Source: Nonomuraea muscovyensis
GTDB taxonomy: Bacteria > Actinomycetota > Actinomycetes > Streptosporangiales > Streptosporangiaceae
Reading direction: 5' to 3'
DNA length: 64,000 nt
NCBI RefSeq assembly: GCF_014207745.1
Contig: NZ_JACHJB010000003.1
Span: 310,001-374,000, forward strand
Shown here: piece by piece, positions 24,356 to 31,308 of the stretch
Position numbering within the stretch: position 1 is the stretch's first letter
Layout of the letters: the number at the start of each line of letters is the position of its first letter
The notes under the pieces: generated by a model
Databases searched by the model: none
The model's input: the letters and a program-made list of their open reading frames with translations, nothing else
What the model was told of the DNA's origin: nothing
Translations under genes and position numbers: made by a program

Positions 24356-24751
24356 TCAGACGTTCCTGCCTAGTCCTGCGTCGCCTCGGTTCGTTGAGGG
24401 CGGTGGTGGTGTGGTGTGAGCGTCGGGGGCAGTGAACTGGAAGGCGCACGCACAGTCGAGAGCTTCCTCGGGCGTGCCTGAAGGATGGCCACTCGGCAGG
24501 AGACTGTCCTGATAGATGCCCTCGTCAGGAAGGTAAATCGCGAAGCCCCAGGTGTGCAGGAGGCCTTTAAAGCCCAGGCGGCACAATCGCGCGTGGGCAC
24601 CGCCGTGCAGACGCGCCTCGACATAAGCGAATCCGCCACGGAAATGCACGTCGACCCCGGACAACTGCCAGCGCGAACGAGCGTGGTCATTCATGCGCTG
24701 ACGCAAGTGATGCTTCATCGGCTCAGGCGGATCCTTCGGCATGCCGCTCAT
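24356..24751 (-). CDS. Conserved hypothetical protein of actinobacterial mobile regions
   Basis: 131 residues. ATG 24751 has a strong GGAGGG 7 nt upstream. The core WQLSGVDVHFRGGFAYVEARL, a hydrophobic strand-rich stretch, then HTWGFAIYLPDEGIYQDSLL and GTPEEALDCACAFQF form a compact alpha/beta domain seen widely as an unnamed small protein near transposons and islands in actinobacteria (from memory of family appearance). The function is unknown. The C-terminal 20 residues are Pro/Asn rich and disordered. Confidence 0.7.
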   Translation of the reverse strand: MSGMPKDPPEPMKHHLRQRMNDHARSRWQLSGVDVHFRGGFAYVEARLHGGAHARLCRLGFKGLLHTWGFAIYLPDEGIYQDSLLPSGHPSGTPEEALDCACAFQFTAPDAHTTPPPPSTNRGDAGLGRNV

Positions 24752-24781
24752 CGTGCCCTCCAAGAGATCAACCACGCTGCT

Positions 24782-24989
24782 CGGTGAGCCAGGGTGAGGA
24801 ACGAACCCTGGATCGTCGATCGCCCCCGAGCACGTACGGCGTCCAGCCATGCAATGGCGATCGTAGGACTGCATCTGCGCGGCGGCGCGGCAATCCTGGT
24901 CGGTGCGTTCGGCTGGTACGGCGGGGCCGGCGTGCGGTGGCCGGCCCGGTGTCCCGCTGCCGTCCGGGACCGGCCCCCAGGCCGCACGC
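24782..24989. repeat. Repeat R, full-length copy
   Basis: A 208-bp segment matching 31015-31222 end to end at moderate identity. A 5' hairpin with loop gaggaacga is followed by atcgtcgatcgcccc, ggcgatcgtaggactgcat in the middle and cggcccccaggccgca at the 3' end. No convincing gene is inside. Its right end abuts the broken integrase at 24997. Confidence 0.6.
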
Positions 24990-24996
24990 CCGGGGC

Positions 24997-26108
24997 TACA
25001 CCGAGACCTGGATCTCACAGCGCCCTGGGCTGCGTCCGCGCACTGTTGATCTCTATACGTGGCTGCTCAACAAGCACATCACCCCGTACCTGGGCGCGGC
25101 TCAGCTCGGGAAGCTGTCCACGGCGATGATCCGGCAGTGGCGAGCGGACTTGCTCGGCAACGGCGTCTCGGTGTCGATGGCGGCCAAGGCGTACCGGCTG
25201 CTGCGGGCCGTGCTGATGACGGCGGCCGAGGAAGACCGCATCATCCCGCGCAACCCGTGCCGCATTCGCGGGGCCGGCGACGAGCATCCCGAGGAACGCC
25301 CCGTGCTCACCGTTGCCCAGGTCTTCGAGCTGGCCGACCGCGTCGGCCGTCGCCCGGTCGGAAACGTTCGCAAGCTCAAGAACGGTGCCTACCGGCTCCG
25401 GTTCCAGCAGCACGGCGAGATGCGCACGCATCCCGAGGTCTTCGCCGGCAGGGGCGATGCCGAGCGGGCGCTGTGGGCGATGGGGATGGCCGGCCGGGCC
25501 GACAGCACCCAGAATCGCCGGTTCCGCGCCCTGGTCCTCCTCGCTACCTTCGCGAGCCTGCGATGGGGTGAGATGAGCGCGCTCCGCCGTAGTGACCTCG
25601 ACCTGGAGGGGCGACGGTTCGGGTCCGGGCGGCCTTCGTCGAGCGTTCCACGGGTGAGCTGGTTCTCGGGCCTCCGAAGTCCAAGGCGGGGCGGCGCGTG
25701 GTCGGCATCCCGCAGGCGATCATCCCCGCGCTGCGAGAGCACCTGAACACCTACGTCGGCAACGAACCGGGCGCGCTGCTCTTCCCCGGGGCGAAGGGCG
25801 GGCCGCTTCGTCGTAGCGGCTTCAACACTCGTACGCGCTGGGTGGACGTGGTGAGGGACGTGGGCATGCCCGGCCAGCACTTCCATGATCTTCGTCACAC
25901 GGGAAACATGCTGGCGGCCGAGTCGGGCGCGGGGCTCAAGGACCTGATGGCCCGGATGGGACACGACAACGTACGCGCCGCGATGATCTACCAGCACGCC
26001 GTACGTGGTGCCGACAAAGCGATCACGGACGCGATCGACCGGCACATCGGCAGGGCCGACGACGAGGACGACGAGGGCTCGGCAGGCGTGCTCGCTCCCG
26101 TGAGCTAG
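24997..26108 (+). pseudogene. Near full-length tyrosine integrase, 5'-truncated and frameshifted
   Basis: Core-binding domain (YTETWISQRPGLRPRTVDLY .. AKAYRLLRAVLMTAAEEDRI) then catalytic domain with Arg in ATFASLRWGE, HDLRHTG, and Tyr in MIYQHAV. A one-base loss near 25615 splits the catalytic domain. The start is lost at the repeat R junction. An AP2-like arm-binding module (RKLKNGAYRLRFQQHGEMRT .. FAGRGDAERALW) is inserted inside the catalytic domain between ELADRVG and RFRALVLLATFAS. The terminal part is nearly identical to the fragment at 20860. Confidence 0.85.
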
Positions 26109-26127
26109 TTGCACGCCGGTTGCACGG
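26108..26127. repeat. Arm-type direct repeat, TTGCACG class (integrase side)
   Basis: gttgcacgccggttgcacgg: two exact gttgcacg copies with 11-nt period, 1 nt after the integrase stop. Same class as 21191. Confidence 0.6.
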
Positions 26128-26154
26128 AAGATCGGAAAGTCTCCGGAAACAATC

Positions 26155-26191
26155 AAGGCCCGGATTGGGAATCTTTCCTGACCTGGGCCTT
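26155..26191 (+). terminator. Integrase terminator hairpin
   Basis: aaggcccggattggg / ttcctgacctgggcctt pair (with a few mismatches). It lies between the integrase stop and the att repeat. Confidence 0.7.
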
Positions 26192-26200
26192 CACTCTGAG

Positions 26201-26242
26201 AGCGGGTGACGGGAATCGAACCCGCGCTGTCAGCTTGGGAAG
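26201..26242. repeat. tRNA-Gly attachment repeat
   Basis: Exact 42-nt tRNA-Gly 3' copy. Right flank of the AATGGCCC class, with an arm pair at 26326. It opens a 1010-nt segment holding only the HigBA-type pair. Confidence 0.9.
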
Positions 26243-26325
26243 TGCATGGCTCGTGCCTTGTGAGGCGCGTGAGCTGGGCGTTCGGCCGGTCGTGAGTGAC
26301 CGTGGTTGTCCCCTCGTCACCCTGT

Positions 26326-26345
26326 CTAATGGCCCGCCAATGGCC
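26326..26345. repeat. Arm-type direct repeat, AATGGCCC class
   Basis: ctaatggcccgccaatggcc. Matches the integrase-side pair at 29572, not the TTGCACG pair next to its own integrase. Confidence 0.55.
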
Positions 26346-26443
26346 TAGTGATCCCGTGCGTGGCCGCAGATGCTCCCACGGGGAAGGATTGATCACCAGA
26401 GAAGCCCGGTTTCACGTTCGCGAGACCCGGCTCTTGCTCTCAC

Positions 26444-26461
26444 TATAACGTCCGTGTTATG
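26444..26461 (+). promoter_or_regulatory. Leaderless promoter with operator over the start codon
   Basis: TATAAC (26444-26449) lies 9 nt before ATG 26459, so transcription would begin at or next to the A of ATG. The dyad ATAAC-N6-GTTAT (26445-26460) covers both the -10 box and the first two bases of ATG, a position suited to autorepression by the HTH antitoxin. No clear -35 box. Confidence 0.5.
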
Positions 26462-26803
26462 AACTGGGGAGAGGTGGAACTGGAGCCGGAGGTCGAGGAG
26501 TGGTTTGACACGCTCGATCAGGAGGATCAGGAGACGGCGGCGTTCTACGTCGATCTGCTGAGCGAGCGTGGTGTCCTGCTCGACGAGCCCTACACTCGTC
26601 AACTCCGCGGCAAGCTCCGGGAGCTGCGGTTCCATCTGCACCGGGAGTCGGTACGGATCACCTACTGGATCGCTCCGGGGCGGCGGATCATCATGCTGAC
26701 GGTGTTCCGCAAGCAGCGGATGCGAGAGTCCGCCGAGATCGAGCGTGCGTGGCGGGCCATGCAGCGGTGCATCGCTGAGGCCCACACCGTAGATGAGGAG
26801 TGA
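26459..26803 (+). CDS. HigB/RelE-family toxin (Gp49-like)
   Basis: 114 residues. EVEEWFDTLDQEDQETAAFYVDLL helix, TRQLRGKLRELRFHLHRESVRI (strand with K/R residues typical of the ribosome-dependent RNase), TYWIAPGRRIIMLTVFRKQRMRE. This is the HigB/phage Gp49-like pattern (LRG-KLRELR and LLTVFRKK). It is followed by an overlapping HTH antitoxin (GTGA). Toxin-first order is usual for HigBA. Probably leaderless. Confidence 0.88.
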   Translation: MNWGEVELEPEVEEWFDTLDQEDQETAAFYVDLLSERGVLLDEPYTRQLRGKLRELRFHLHRESVRITYWIAPGRRIIMLTVFRKQRMRESAEIERAWRAMQRCIAEAHTVDEE

Positions 26804-27108
26804 GCGGCATGGGGGAGCGCAGAGCCTGGGCGGACAAGAAGGCTGAGATCATGAGCCGCCCCGGTGCCGGAGCGGCATACGAGGCGGCCAGGATCCGGTT
26901 CGAGCTGGGCGAGGCGGTGCGGCTGCGGCGTGAGCAACTCGGGCTGACTCAGGCGGAGCTGGCCGAACGCACGGGGCTGAAGCAGCCGGCGGTGGCGCGA
27001 TTTGAAGCGGGCGGGACGATGCCCACCATTCCGATGCTGGAGCGGCTGGCGGAGGCTCTGGAGATGCGGCTGAGCGTCCGGTTCCAGCCGCTGCGGGAGG
27101 CGAGCTGA
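26800..27108 (+). CDS. HigA-like XRE antitoxin
   Basis: 102 residues. HTH_3 domain: RLRREQLGLTQAELAERTGL then KQPAVARFEAGGTMPTIPML (about 42-81). N-terminal 35 residues (WADKKAEIMSRPGAGAAYEA) form the neutralising helix seen in HigA-type antitoxins with C-terminal HTH. The GTG at 26800 overlaps the toxin stop; ATG 26809 is an alternative. It likely binds the dyad at 26445. Confidence 0.88.
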   Translation: MSGMGERRAWADKKAEIMSRPGAGAAYEAARIRFELGEAVRLRREQLGLTQAELAERTGLKQPAVARFEAGGTMPTIPMLERLAEALEMRLSVRFQPLREAS

Positions 27109-27163
27109 TCTCACCGGAGCGGCGTTCGACATCGCAAGGTATCGAAACCGCACCAGGAACGAT

Positions 27164-27203
27164 CAAGGCCGGGGTCGGAATCATGTTCCTGACCTGGGCC
27201 TTT
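27164..27203 (+). terminator. Terminator hairpin before att
   Basis: aaggccggggtcgg / ctgacctgggcctt. The same hairpin family as after integrases, but here it follows the HigA gene, so it travels with the att repeat rather than with the integrase alone. Confidence 0.65.
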
Positions 27204-27210
27204 CGGGTGG

Positions 27211-27251
27211 AACGGGTGACGGGAATCGAACCCGCGCTGTCAGCTTGGGAA
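27211..27251. repeat. tRNA-Gly attachment repeat
   Basis: 40 of 41 nt match the tRNA 3' part (first acceptor-stem position g-to-a change: aacgggtg). Right flank of the CTGGCACG class. Confidence 0.88.
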
Positions 27252-27344
27252 CCGGCTGCTGATCTTGCCGTGCTGAGCTGGGGAAACGGGTGTGCAGGTC
27301 AGGGCGGGCCGGTTGTCCGTGGGTGACCGCGGTTCCCCGTCTGT

Positions 27345-27364
27345 TCTGGCAAGCATCTGGCACG
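27345..27364. repeat. Arm-type direct repeat, CTGGCACG class
   Basis: tctggcaagcatctggcacg; matches 29813 with one change. No integrase-side partner of this class was found in the window. Confidence 0.5.
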
Positions 27365-27426
27365 CGATCATGATGGCTCGATCTGCGCGAGGTGCGGTGG
27401 CTCGCATCAGCGGGCAGCATGGCGGG

Positions 27427-27918
27427 GTGTCGGAATTGGTGTGGGATAAGGTCAGGAGCTTCTTCGATCCTGACCTTATGGGGAGGCTGCCGGAGGTCTG
27501 GATTACGGACACCTCGGTTGAGGACTGGCAAATGGTCCTCGATTTGATCGAAACCCATGGCTGGAGAAGCGAGTATCGCGAAGGCGACGTCGTCATGTCG
27601 TTGCCCCGCGCCGAGCAGGTGCTATCCCGACCTGTGGATGCCGAGTGCCCGGAGCTTCGCGTTTGGCCTGCGCCTGATGTACTGGCGATCTTCCGGTTCC
27701 TGGAGGACAACGGGATCGACTTCGATGTCGACCTGCGAGAGCTTCAGGGACAGGAGCGGCTGGACATCCTGTGCGAGTTCATCACGACGATCGGGCGGCG
27801 GCTGGGCAAGCCGGTGATGATGTCGCCAGAGGGGGACTGGGATCGGAGCGATCCGGTACTCGGGTTCGATGTCGAGGCCGATCGAGTGGTGCTGCTGGCG
27901 CAGCCTTGGTTCGGCTGA
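27427..27918 (+). CDS. Hypothetical acidic protein
   Basis: 163 residues from GTG 27427; upstream in-frame ATG 27370 and 27292 lie within att flank sequence. Features: LVWDKVRSFFDPDLMGRLPE, DWQMVLDLIETHGW, APDVLAIFRFLEDNGIDFDV, an SPEGDWDRSDPVLGFD tail. It is acidic, globular, without Cys or membrane segments. Tail EGD-x-x-x-SDPVLG-F resembles many small immunity-type proteins, but no family is certain. It is alone in a 738-nt segment between two att repeats. Confidence 0.65.
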   Translation: MSELVWDKVRSFFDPDLMGRLPEVWITDTSVEDWQMVLDLIETHGWRSEYREGDVVMSLPRAEQVLSRPVDAECPELRVWPAPDVLAIFRFLEDNGIDFDVDLRELQGQERLDILCEFITTIGRRLGKPVMMSPEGDWDRSDPVLGFDVEADRVVLLAQPWFG

Positions 27919-27948
27919 CCTCGTCACGAACGGAGGTCGGGAAAATGG

Positions 27949-27989
27949 AGCGGGTGACGGGAATCGAACCCGCGCTGTCAGCTTGGGAA
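27949..27989. repeat. tRNA-Gly attachment repeat
   Basis: Exact 41-nt tRNA 3' copy, preceded by only the ggtcggga part of the usual hairpin. Right flank as at 22121 and 26201, with a degenerate ttaatggcccg arm. Confidence 0.9.
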
Positions 27990-28149
27990 CTGCATCGATC
28001 ACGGTCCCTCTTGCAGGGCGTTGCTGGTCGCAGGGGATGTCAGCGAGGTCGTGAGTGACCGTGGTTGACCGCTCGTCACCCTGGTTAATGGCCCGACCAT
28101 CACGCCCCGAGGTCTTGCCTCACGGGCCTGGCCGTGGTGGGCTCTCGCC

Positions 28150-28527
28150 GTGAGCCACGATCGCTTCCCCGGCCAGCTCTCTCTTCCTCTCAGCTTCCCG
28201 GATCGCCGCTTCAGGCTGTGGAGCTACGTGCCCTCGCATAGCGAGCTTGTCATACGGACGGAGTTTGACCCGACCGCACCTCACATCGAGCTTCTCTTCA
28301 AGCCCGTCGGCCGGATCAACCTTCCGGTGACGATGGACGGTGGTCTTGTCATCGGTATCGAGGACCGCCCGAGCGACAAAGCGGATGCTGTGACCTTCGC
28401 TGTCAGCAACGATCACTTCTCCGGCCAGGTCGTCGCTGGCTACCTGTTCCTGCGCCAAGAAGAGCGATCAAAATACAGCCCGTTCTCCCTCTTCCACGGG
28501 TACCTGCGAAGTGAGTTCACGCGTTGA
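28150..28527 (+). CDS. Hypothetical protein, duplicated family
   Basis: 125 residues from GTG 28150. Begins SHDRFPGQLSLPLSFPDRRF then RLWSYVPSHSELVIRTEFD, then IELLFKPVGRINLPVTMDGG, LVIGIEDRPSDKADAVTFAV, and ends HGYLRSEFTR. Predicted mostly beta. No family recognised. The C-terminal two thirds exist as a dead copy at 1356-1619, whose downstream flank also matches, so the duplicated unit is larger than the gene. A perfect 21-bp inverted repeat follows the stop by 64 nt. Confidence 0.65.
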   Translation: MSHDRFPGQLSLPLSFPDRRFRLWSYVPSHSELVIRTEFDPTAPHIELLFKPVGRINLPVTMDGGLVIGIEDRPSDKADAVTFAVSNDHFSGQVVAGYLFLRQEERSKYSPFSLFHGYLRSEFTR

Positions 28528-28590
28528 CGACGCGTACGCTCGCGCCCTGATCATCACGTCTGCCGTCGACCCGCCCGAAGGGGAAGCGGG

Positions 28591-28654
28591 CCAGGGCCAC
28601 GGGTCAAGGGTGGAGCGCCCCACTGGACGAACGACCCTTGACCCGTGGCCCTGG
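28591..28654. terminator. Perfect 21-bp inverted repeat
   Basis: Arms 28591-28611 and 28634-28654 are fully complementary (ccagggccacgggtcaaggg and its complement) with a 22-nt loop and no T-run. Position 64 nt after the stop suggests a T-less actinobacterial terminator. The right arm overlaps the start of the next dispersed repeat. Confidence 0.6.
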
Positions 28655-28777
28655 TCTGCTCGGCTTGTCCCGGGGCGATGGCGGGCGGGATGATCAGGCT
28701 TCCACCTCAGTCACCCGCGGACGTGTGGAGCACGCGGCGATCATTCCGGAGCTGAAGCGCCCCCGCCGGAGGCGAAA
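28646..28777 (-). repeat. Dispersed 3'-end repeat, copy 5 (longest)
   Basis: tggccctggtctgctcggct, gatcaggcttccacctcagt, and cgcccccgccggaggcg in order. On the reverse strand it encodes RLRRGRFSSGMIAACSTRPR then VTEVEA-stop at 28694. The best preserved member of the family. Confidence 0.55.
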
Positions 28778-28816
28778 AGAGGTTGGCGGGTGAGAGGGCT
28801 TGCTGGAGCATGAGCT

Positions 28817-29167
28817 ATGGGGTTGTTCAACAGGGTGAAGCTGCCTGATCCGCTCACTTGCCCGAACTGCGGAGTAGCAGGTATCTGGACGGCGCAGTTT
28901 CGGTTCGGCGCGACAGACCAGATTGACTATGAGGTGGGTCAGCGTCTGAGCTGGGAGTACATATGGGCCGTGGAGGGTGAACCCGGCCATCACCGTGTGC
29001 TCGCTCAGGGCATCCTGGAGGGGTGTCCCCATTGCGGTAGCCACGACTTCGGCGGGCTCTGGGAGACGGCTGTCATTGAGATTGTCGATGACGTGATCGT
29101 GTCGGTAGTGCAGGACAGCAGCGGTGACGGCTGGTGGGCAGAGGACTGGCGAGTGTTTGAGGCATAG
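28817..29167 (+). CDS. Small zinc-ribbon protein
   Basis: 116 residues. Two C-x2-C knuckles, CPNCG (about 15-19) and CPHCG (about 71-75), bracket a beta region with FRFGATDQIDYEVGQRLSWE. This fits a zinc-ribbon fold. The tail IVDDVIVSVVQDSSGDGWWA is acidic. ATG 28817 has GGAGC 9 nt upstream. No named family; the sequence is slightly AT-richer than the chromosome half. Cargo of the 27949-29669 segment. Confidence 0.7.
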   Translation: MGLFNRVKLPDPLTCPNCGVAGIWTAQFRFGATDQIDYEVGQRLSWEYIWAVEGEPGHHRVLAQGILEGCPHCGSHDFGGLWETAVIEIVDDVIVSVVQDSSGDGWWAEDWRVFEA

Positions 29168-29289
29168 GGCAGTGCTGAGTTGAGCGCGGCCCGTGCGCGT
29201 CGCGCGCGAGAACGGCCCCCAGGCCGCACGCGCAGCGTGCGGGCGTGCGCGGGCCGCGTGGCTGCGCGGAGCGCCGCCCTTGACAAACT

Positions 29290-29575
29290 CGCGGCGTGGC
29301 CGTACGCCGTCCAGACCATCGGCGTGGACGGGCTCCACTTTCACGATCTCCGACACACCGGAAACATGATCGCGGCCGAGTCGGGGGCCGGGCTCAAGGA
29401 TCTGATGGCCCGGATGGGGCACGACAACGTCCGGGCCGCGATGATCTACCAGCACGCGGTCAGGGGCGCGGACAGGGCGATCACGGTAGCGATCGACAAG
29501 CACCTGAGTGGACACGAGCGCGTCACGGCCGGCGGCGAAGAGGACCCTCCTGGCGCGCTGGCTCCCGTGGGCTAA
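29290..29575 (+). pseudogene. Tyrosine integrase C-terminal fragment
   Basis: VDGLHFHDLRHTGNMIAAES then GAGLKDLMARMGHDNVRAAM and IYQHAVRGADRAITVAIDKH: box II, box III and catalytic Tyr are intact to the natural stop. Everything before box II is missing and replaced by GC palindromes (29200-29280) beginning with the same cggcccccaggccgcac that ends repeat R. Confidence 0.85.
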
Positions 29576-29593
29576 TGGCCCGCTAATGGCCCG
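29572..29593. repeat. Arm-type direct repeat, AATGGCCC class (integrase side)
   Basis: Two exact ctaatggcccg copies in tandem (11-nt period), overlapping the integrase stop codon. Same class as the right-flank pair at 26326. Confidence 0.6.
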
Positions 29594-29621
29594 AGAAGAT
29601 CCTAGCTTCCAGGAACTAATC

Positions 29622-29659
29622 AAGGCCCGGGTCGGGATTCTCTTCCTGACCTGGGCCTT
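29622..29659 (+). terminator. Integrase terminator hairpin
   Basis: aaggcccgggtcggga / cctgacctgggcctt, 10 nt before the att repeat. Confidence 0.75.
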
Positions 29660-29668
29660 CGCTCTGAG

Positions 29669-29709
29669 AGCGGGTGACGGGAATCGAACCCGCGCTGTCA
29701 GCTTGGGAA
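29669..29709. repeat. tRNA-Gly attachment repeat
   Basis: Exact 41-nt tRNA 3' copy. Left neighbour is an AATGGCCC-class integrase; right flank is CTGGCACG class (29813), so it is a hybrid junction. Confidence 0.9.
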
Positions 29710-29812
29710 CCGGCTACTGATCTTGGTGTCCTGAGCGGGGAGAACGGGGGTCCTGGTCAGACCGCGACGAGTGGCCGTGAGTGGCCCTGAATGACCTTGA
29801 CCTGCCGTTCGT

Positions 29813-29832
29813 TCTGGCACGCATCTGGCACG
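29813..29832. repeat. Arm-type direct repeat, CTGGCACG class
   Basis: tctggcacgcatctggcacg: two exact tctggcacg copies, 11-nt period. Same class as 27345. The interval 29833-30184 holds no gene I can support. Confidence 0.55.
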
Positions 29833-30184
29833 AGGATCAGTTCTCCGACCTGGGATTGAAACGCACTGCGCGCACCCCGCCCGCCTCGGCCCCATTAGGA
29901 CCCGCCGATCTTGAGCACTTCCCCCTCCCTGAGCTGGAGGTCCACTCCAGAGGCGATTGTTGACTCGGCACTACAGACCCTCGGGCGACGCGTGCGTGTA
30001 GCGGTTGAGCGTGGTTGAGGTCGACGAAGCGGGTATCCGGCCTGGCCTTGCCCGAATCACTGCCATACCCGTGATATACCGCCCCTCGCTAGCGTTGGCC
30101 GTGTCAACAACCCGCATGTGGCGGGCGTTTCTTGCTGCCCAACCGGCAGCATCCAAAATCGCCGCGATATCCCCAAGGAGAACG

Positions 30185-30535
30185 ATGGATTCCCGTGCCT
30201 TCATCCGAGCCGCAGCTGTGGCGGCAGCTGTGGCGGCAGCTGTGCTCACCATGACTGTCGCCACACCGGCCGCCGCCGCTCCGGCGGCCAACGCCGCGCC
30301 CTCCTGCGTCAAGGTCCAGCATGGGAGGACCTTCTACGAGGAGACCGCCTTCGGAAAGTACTATCACCACTGGGTGAAGATCACGAACAACTGCGCCAGC
30401 AAGAAGAAGCTCAAGGTGGACTGGAGGGGGGCCTTTATGCCCGACTCGAAGTGCACCACGATCAACAAGGGCAAGAGCGCAGAATTCACCAAGGACGGCA
30501 AGTGGGACGCCTACGCCGGGTGGTACGGCTGCTGA
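30185..30535 (+). CDS. Small secreted four-cysteine protein
   Basis: 116 residues with AAGGAG 6 nt before ATG 30185. Signal peptide about 1-35 (Arg, then AAAVAAAVAAAVLTMTVA, AAAAPA). Mature part about 80 residues with four Cys at 41, 70, 90 and 116 (likely two disulfides), many Lys, and alternating strands (HHWVKITNNC, KKLKVDW). Opening APSC and the two-disulfide all-beta size recall the secreted alpha-amylase inhibitor (tendamistat) type, but spacing differs and the catalytic WRY motif is missing. Unknown function; probably secreted and stable. A long-loop hairpin follows. Confidence 0.75.
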   Translation: MDSRAFIRAAAVAAAVAAAVLTMTVATPAAAAPAANAAPSCVKVQHGRTFYEETAFGKYYHHWVKITNNCASKKKLKVDWRGAFMPDSKCTTINKGKSAEFTKDGKWDAYAGWYGC

Positions 30536-30611
30536 GCTGACCCGTAGGGCATTCAGCTCCTCACCGGGTTCTGGCGGAGAACGCCAGCCCAGCCCGGTAG
30601 AAGACCACACC

Positions 30612-30663
30612 GAAGCTCCCGGCCGACGGCCTGCCAGCCAGCAGATCGCCGACCGGGAGCTTC
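30612..30663 (+). terminator. Long-loop hairpin after the secreted-protein gene
   Basis: gaagctcccgg (30612) and ccgggagcttc (30653) are perfectly complementary with a 30-nt loop. Probable terminator. The interval 30664-31014 holds no gene I can support. Confidence 0.5.
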
Positions 30664-31014
30664 GCTGTGTTCCGCGTCCTGGGCTGAAGGCGTGGCACGG
30701 CATCGCGAGGCCGCTACGACAAGATGCCCGAGAGCGATCTTGCTGGCCTCCACCTGCGAGGAGCAGTGATCTGGATGCGCAGCCTCCAATGATCACGACT
30801 CAACACAGGCCCTAGCGGACCTCCTGCGGTGCTGACCCAGGCAGCATGATGCCCCGCTTTCGATGCATGATCGTTCTTGCTAGGGCGCAGAGTATGGGCA
30901 GCAGTCAAATCCCGAAAGGGCGCACAGACGATCCGCTGTCTCGCTGTCTACCTACGACGACACGACCGAGTCAGCAGCCACATGCTTGGCTTCGCGACCT
31001 GAGGACACCGCTAT

Positions 31015-31222
31015 CCGGTGAGCCGGTGCTGAGGAACGAAGCACCGGATCGTCGATCGCCCCCAGCCACTACCTGAGGCCAGCCCACGCGTGGCGATCGT
31101 AGGGCTGCATTCGTGCGGCGGCGTGACGCTGGGGTCGGTGAGCTTGCTCAGTACGGCGGGCGCCACGATCGGCGTGGCGGTCCGTGCTGCTGCCGCCCGG
31201 GACCGGCCCCCAGGCCGCATGC
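31015..31222. repeat. Repeat R, full-length copy
   Basis: Matches 24782-24989: hairpin ccggtgct/agcaccgg with loop gaggaacga, atcgtcgatcgccccc, tggcgatcgtagggctgca, and the terminal cggcccccaggccgca. The two stems differ in sequence but both pair, which is compensatory change. Confidence 0.6.
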
Positions 31223-31249
31223 CCGAGCGGCGGGCAAGCGACGGGCCGC

Positions 31250-31308
31250 TGTACGGCGGCGCGGCGCGCCGCCGCTTGATCCCTATGAGAACAATTCAGC
31301 AGTGCTTG
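31250..31308. repeat. GC-palindrome repeat, copy 2
   Basis: tacggcggcgcg palindrome then ttgatccctatgagaaca and ttcagcag; partner of 5872-5930. It overlaps the 3' end of the creatininase-like gene. Confidence 0.5.

Noticed and set aside
19264..29709. att copies as additional tRNA-Gly genes
   Set aside because: Each lacks the D-arm, 5' acceptor strand and half of the anticodon arm; only 34089-34159 folds as a complete tRNA.
29971..30030. Reverse-strand TTLNRYTHASPEGL as an integrase C-terminus
   Set aside because: The Tyr-x-His motif resembles integrase box III, but nothing upstream in the frame fits an integrase; too short to support.
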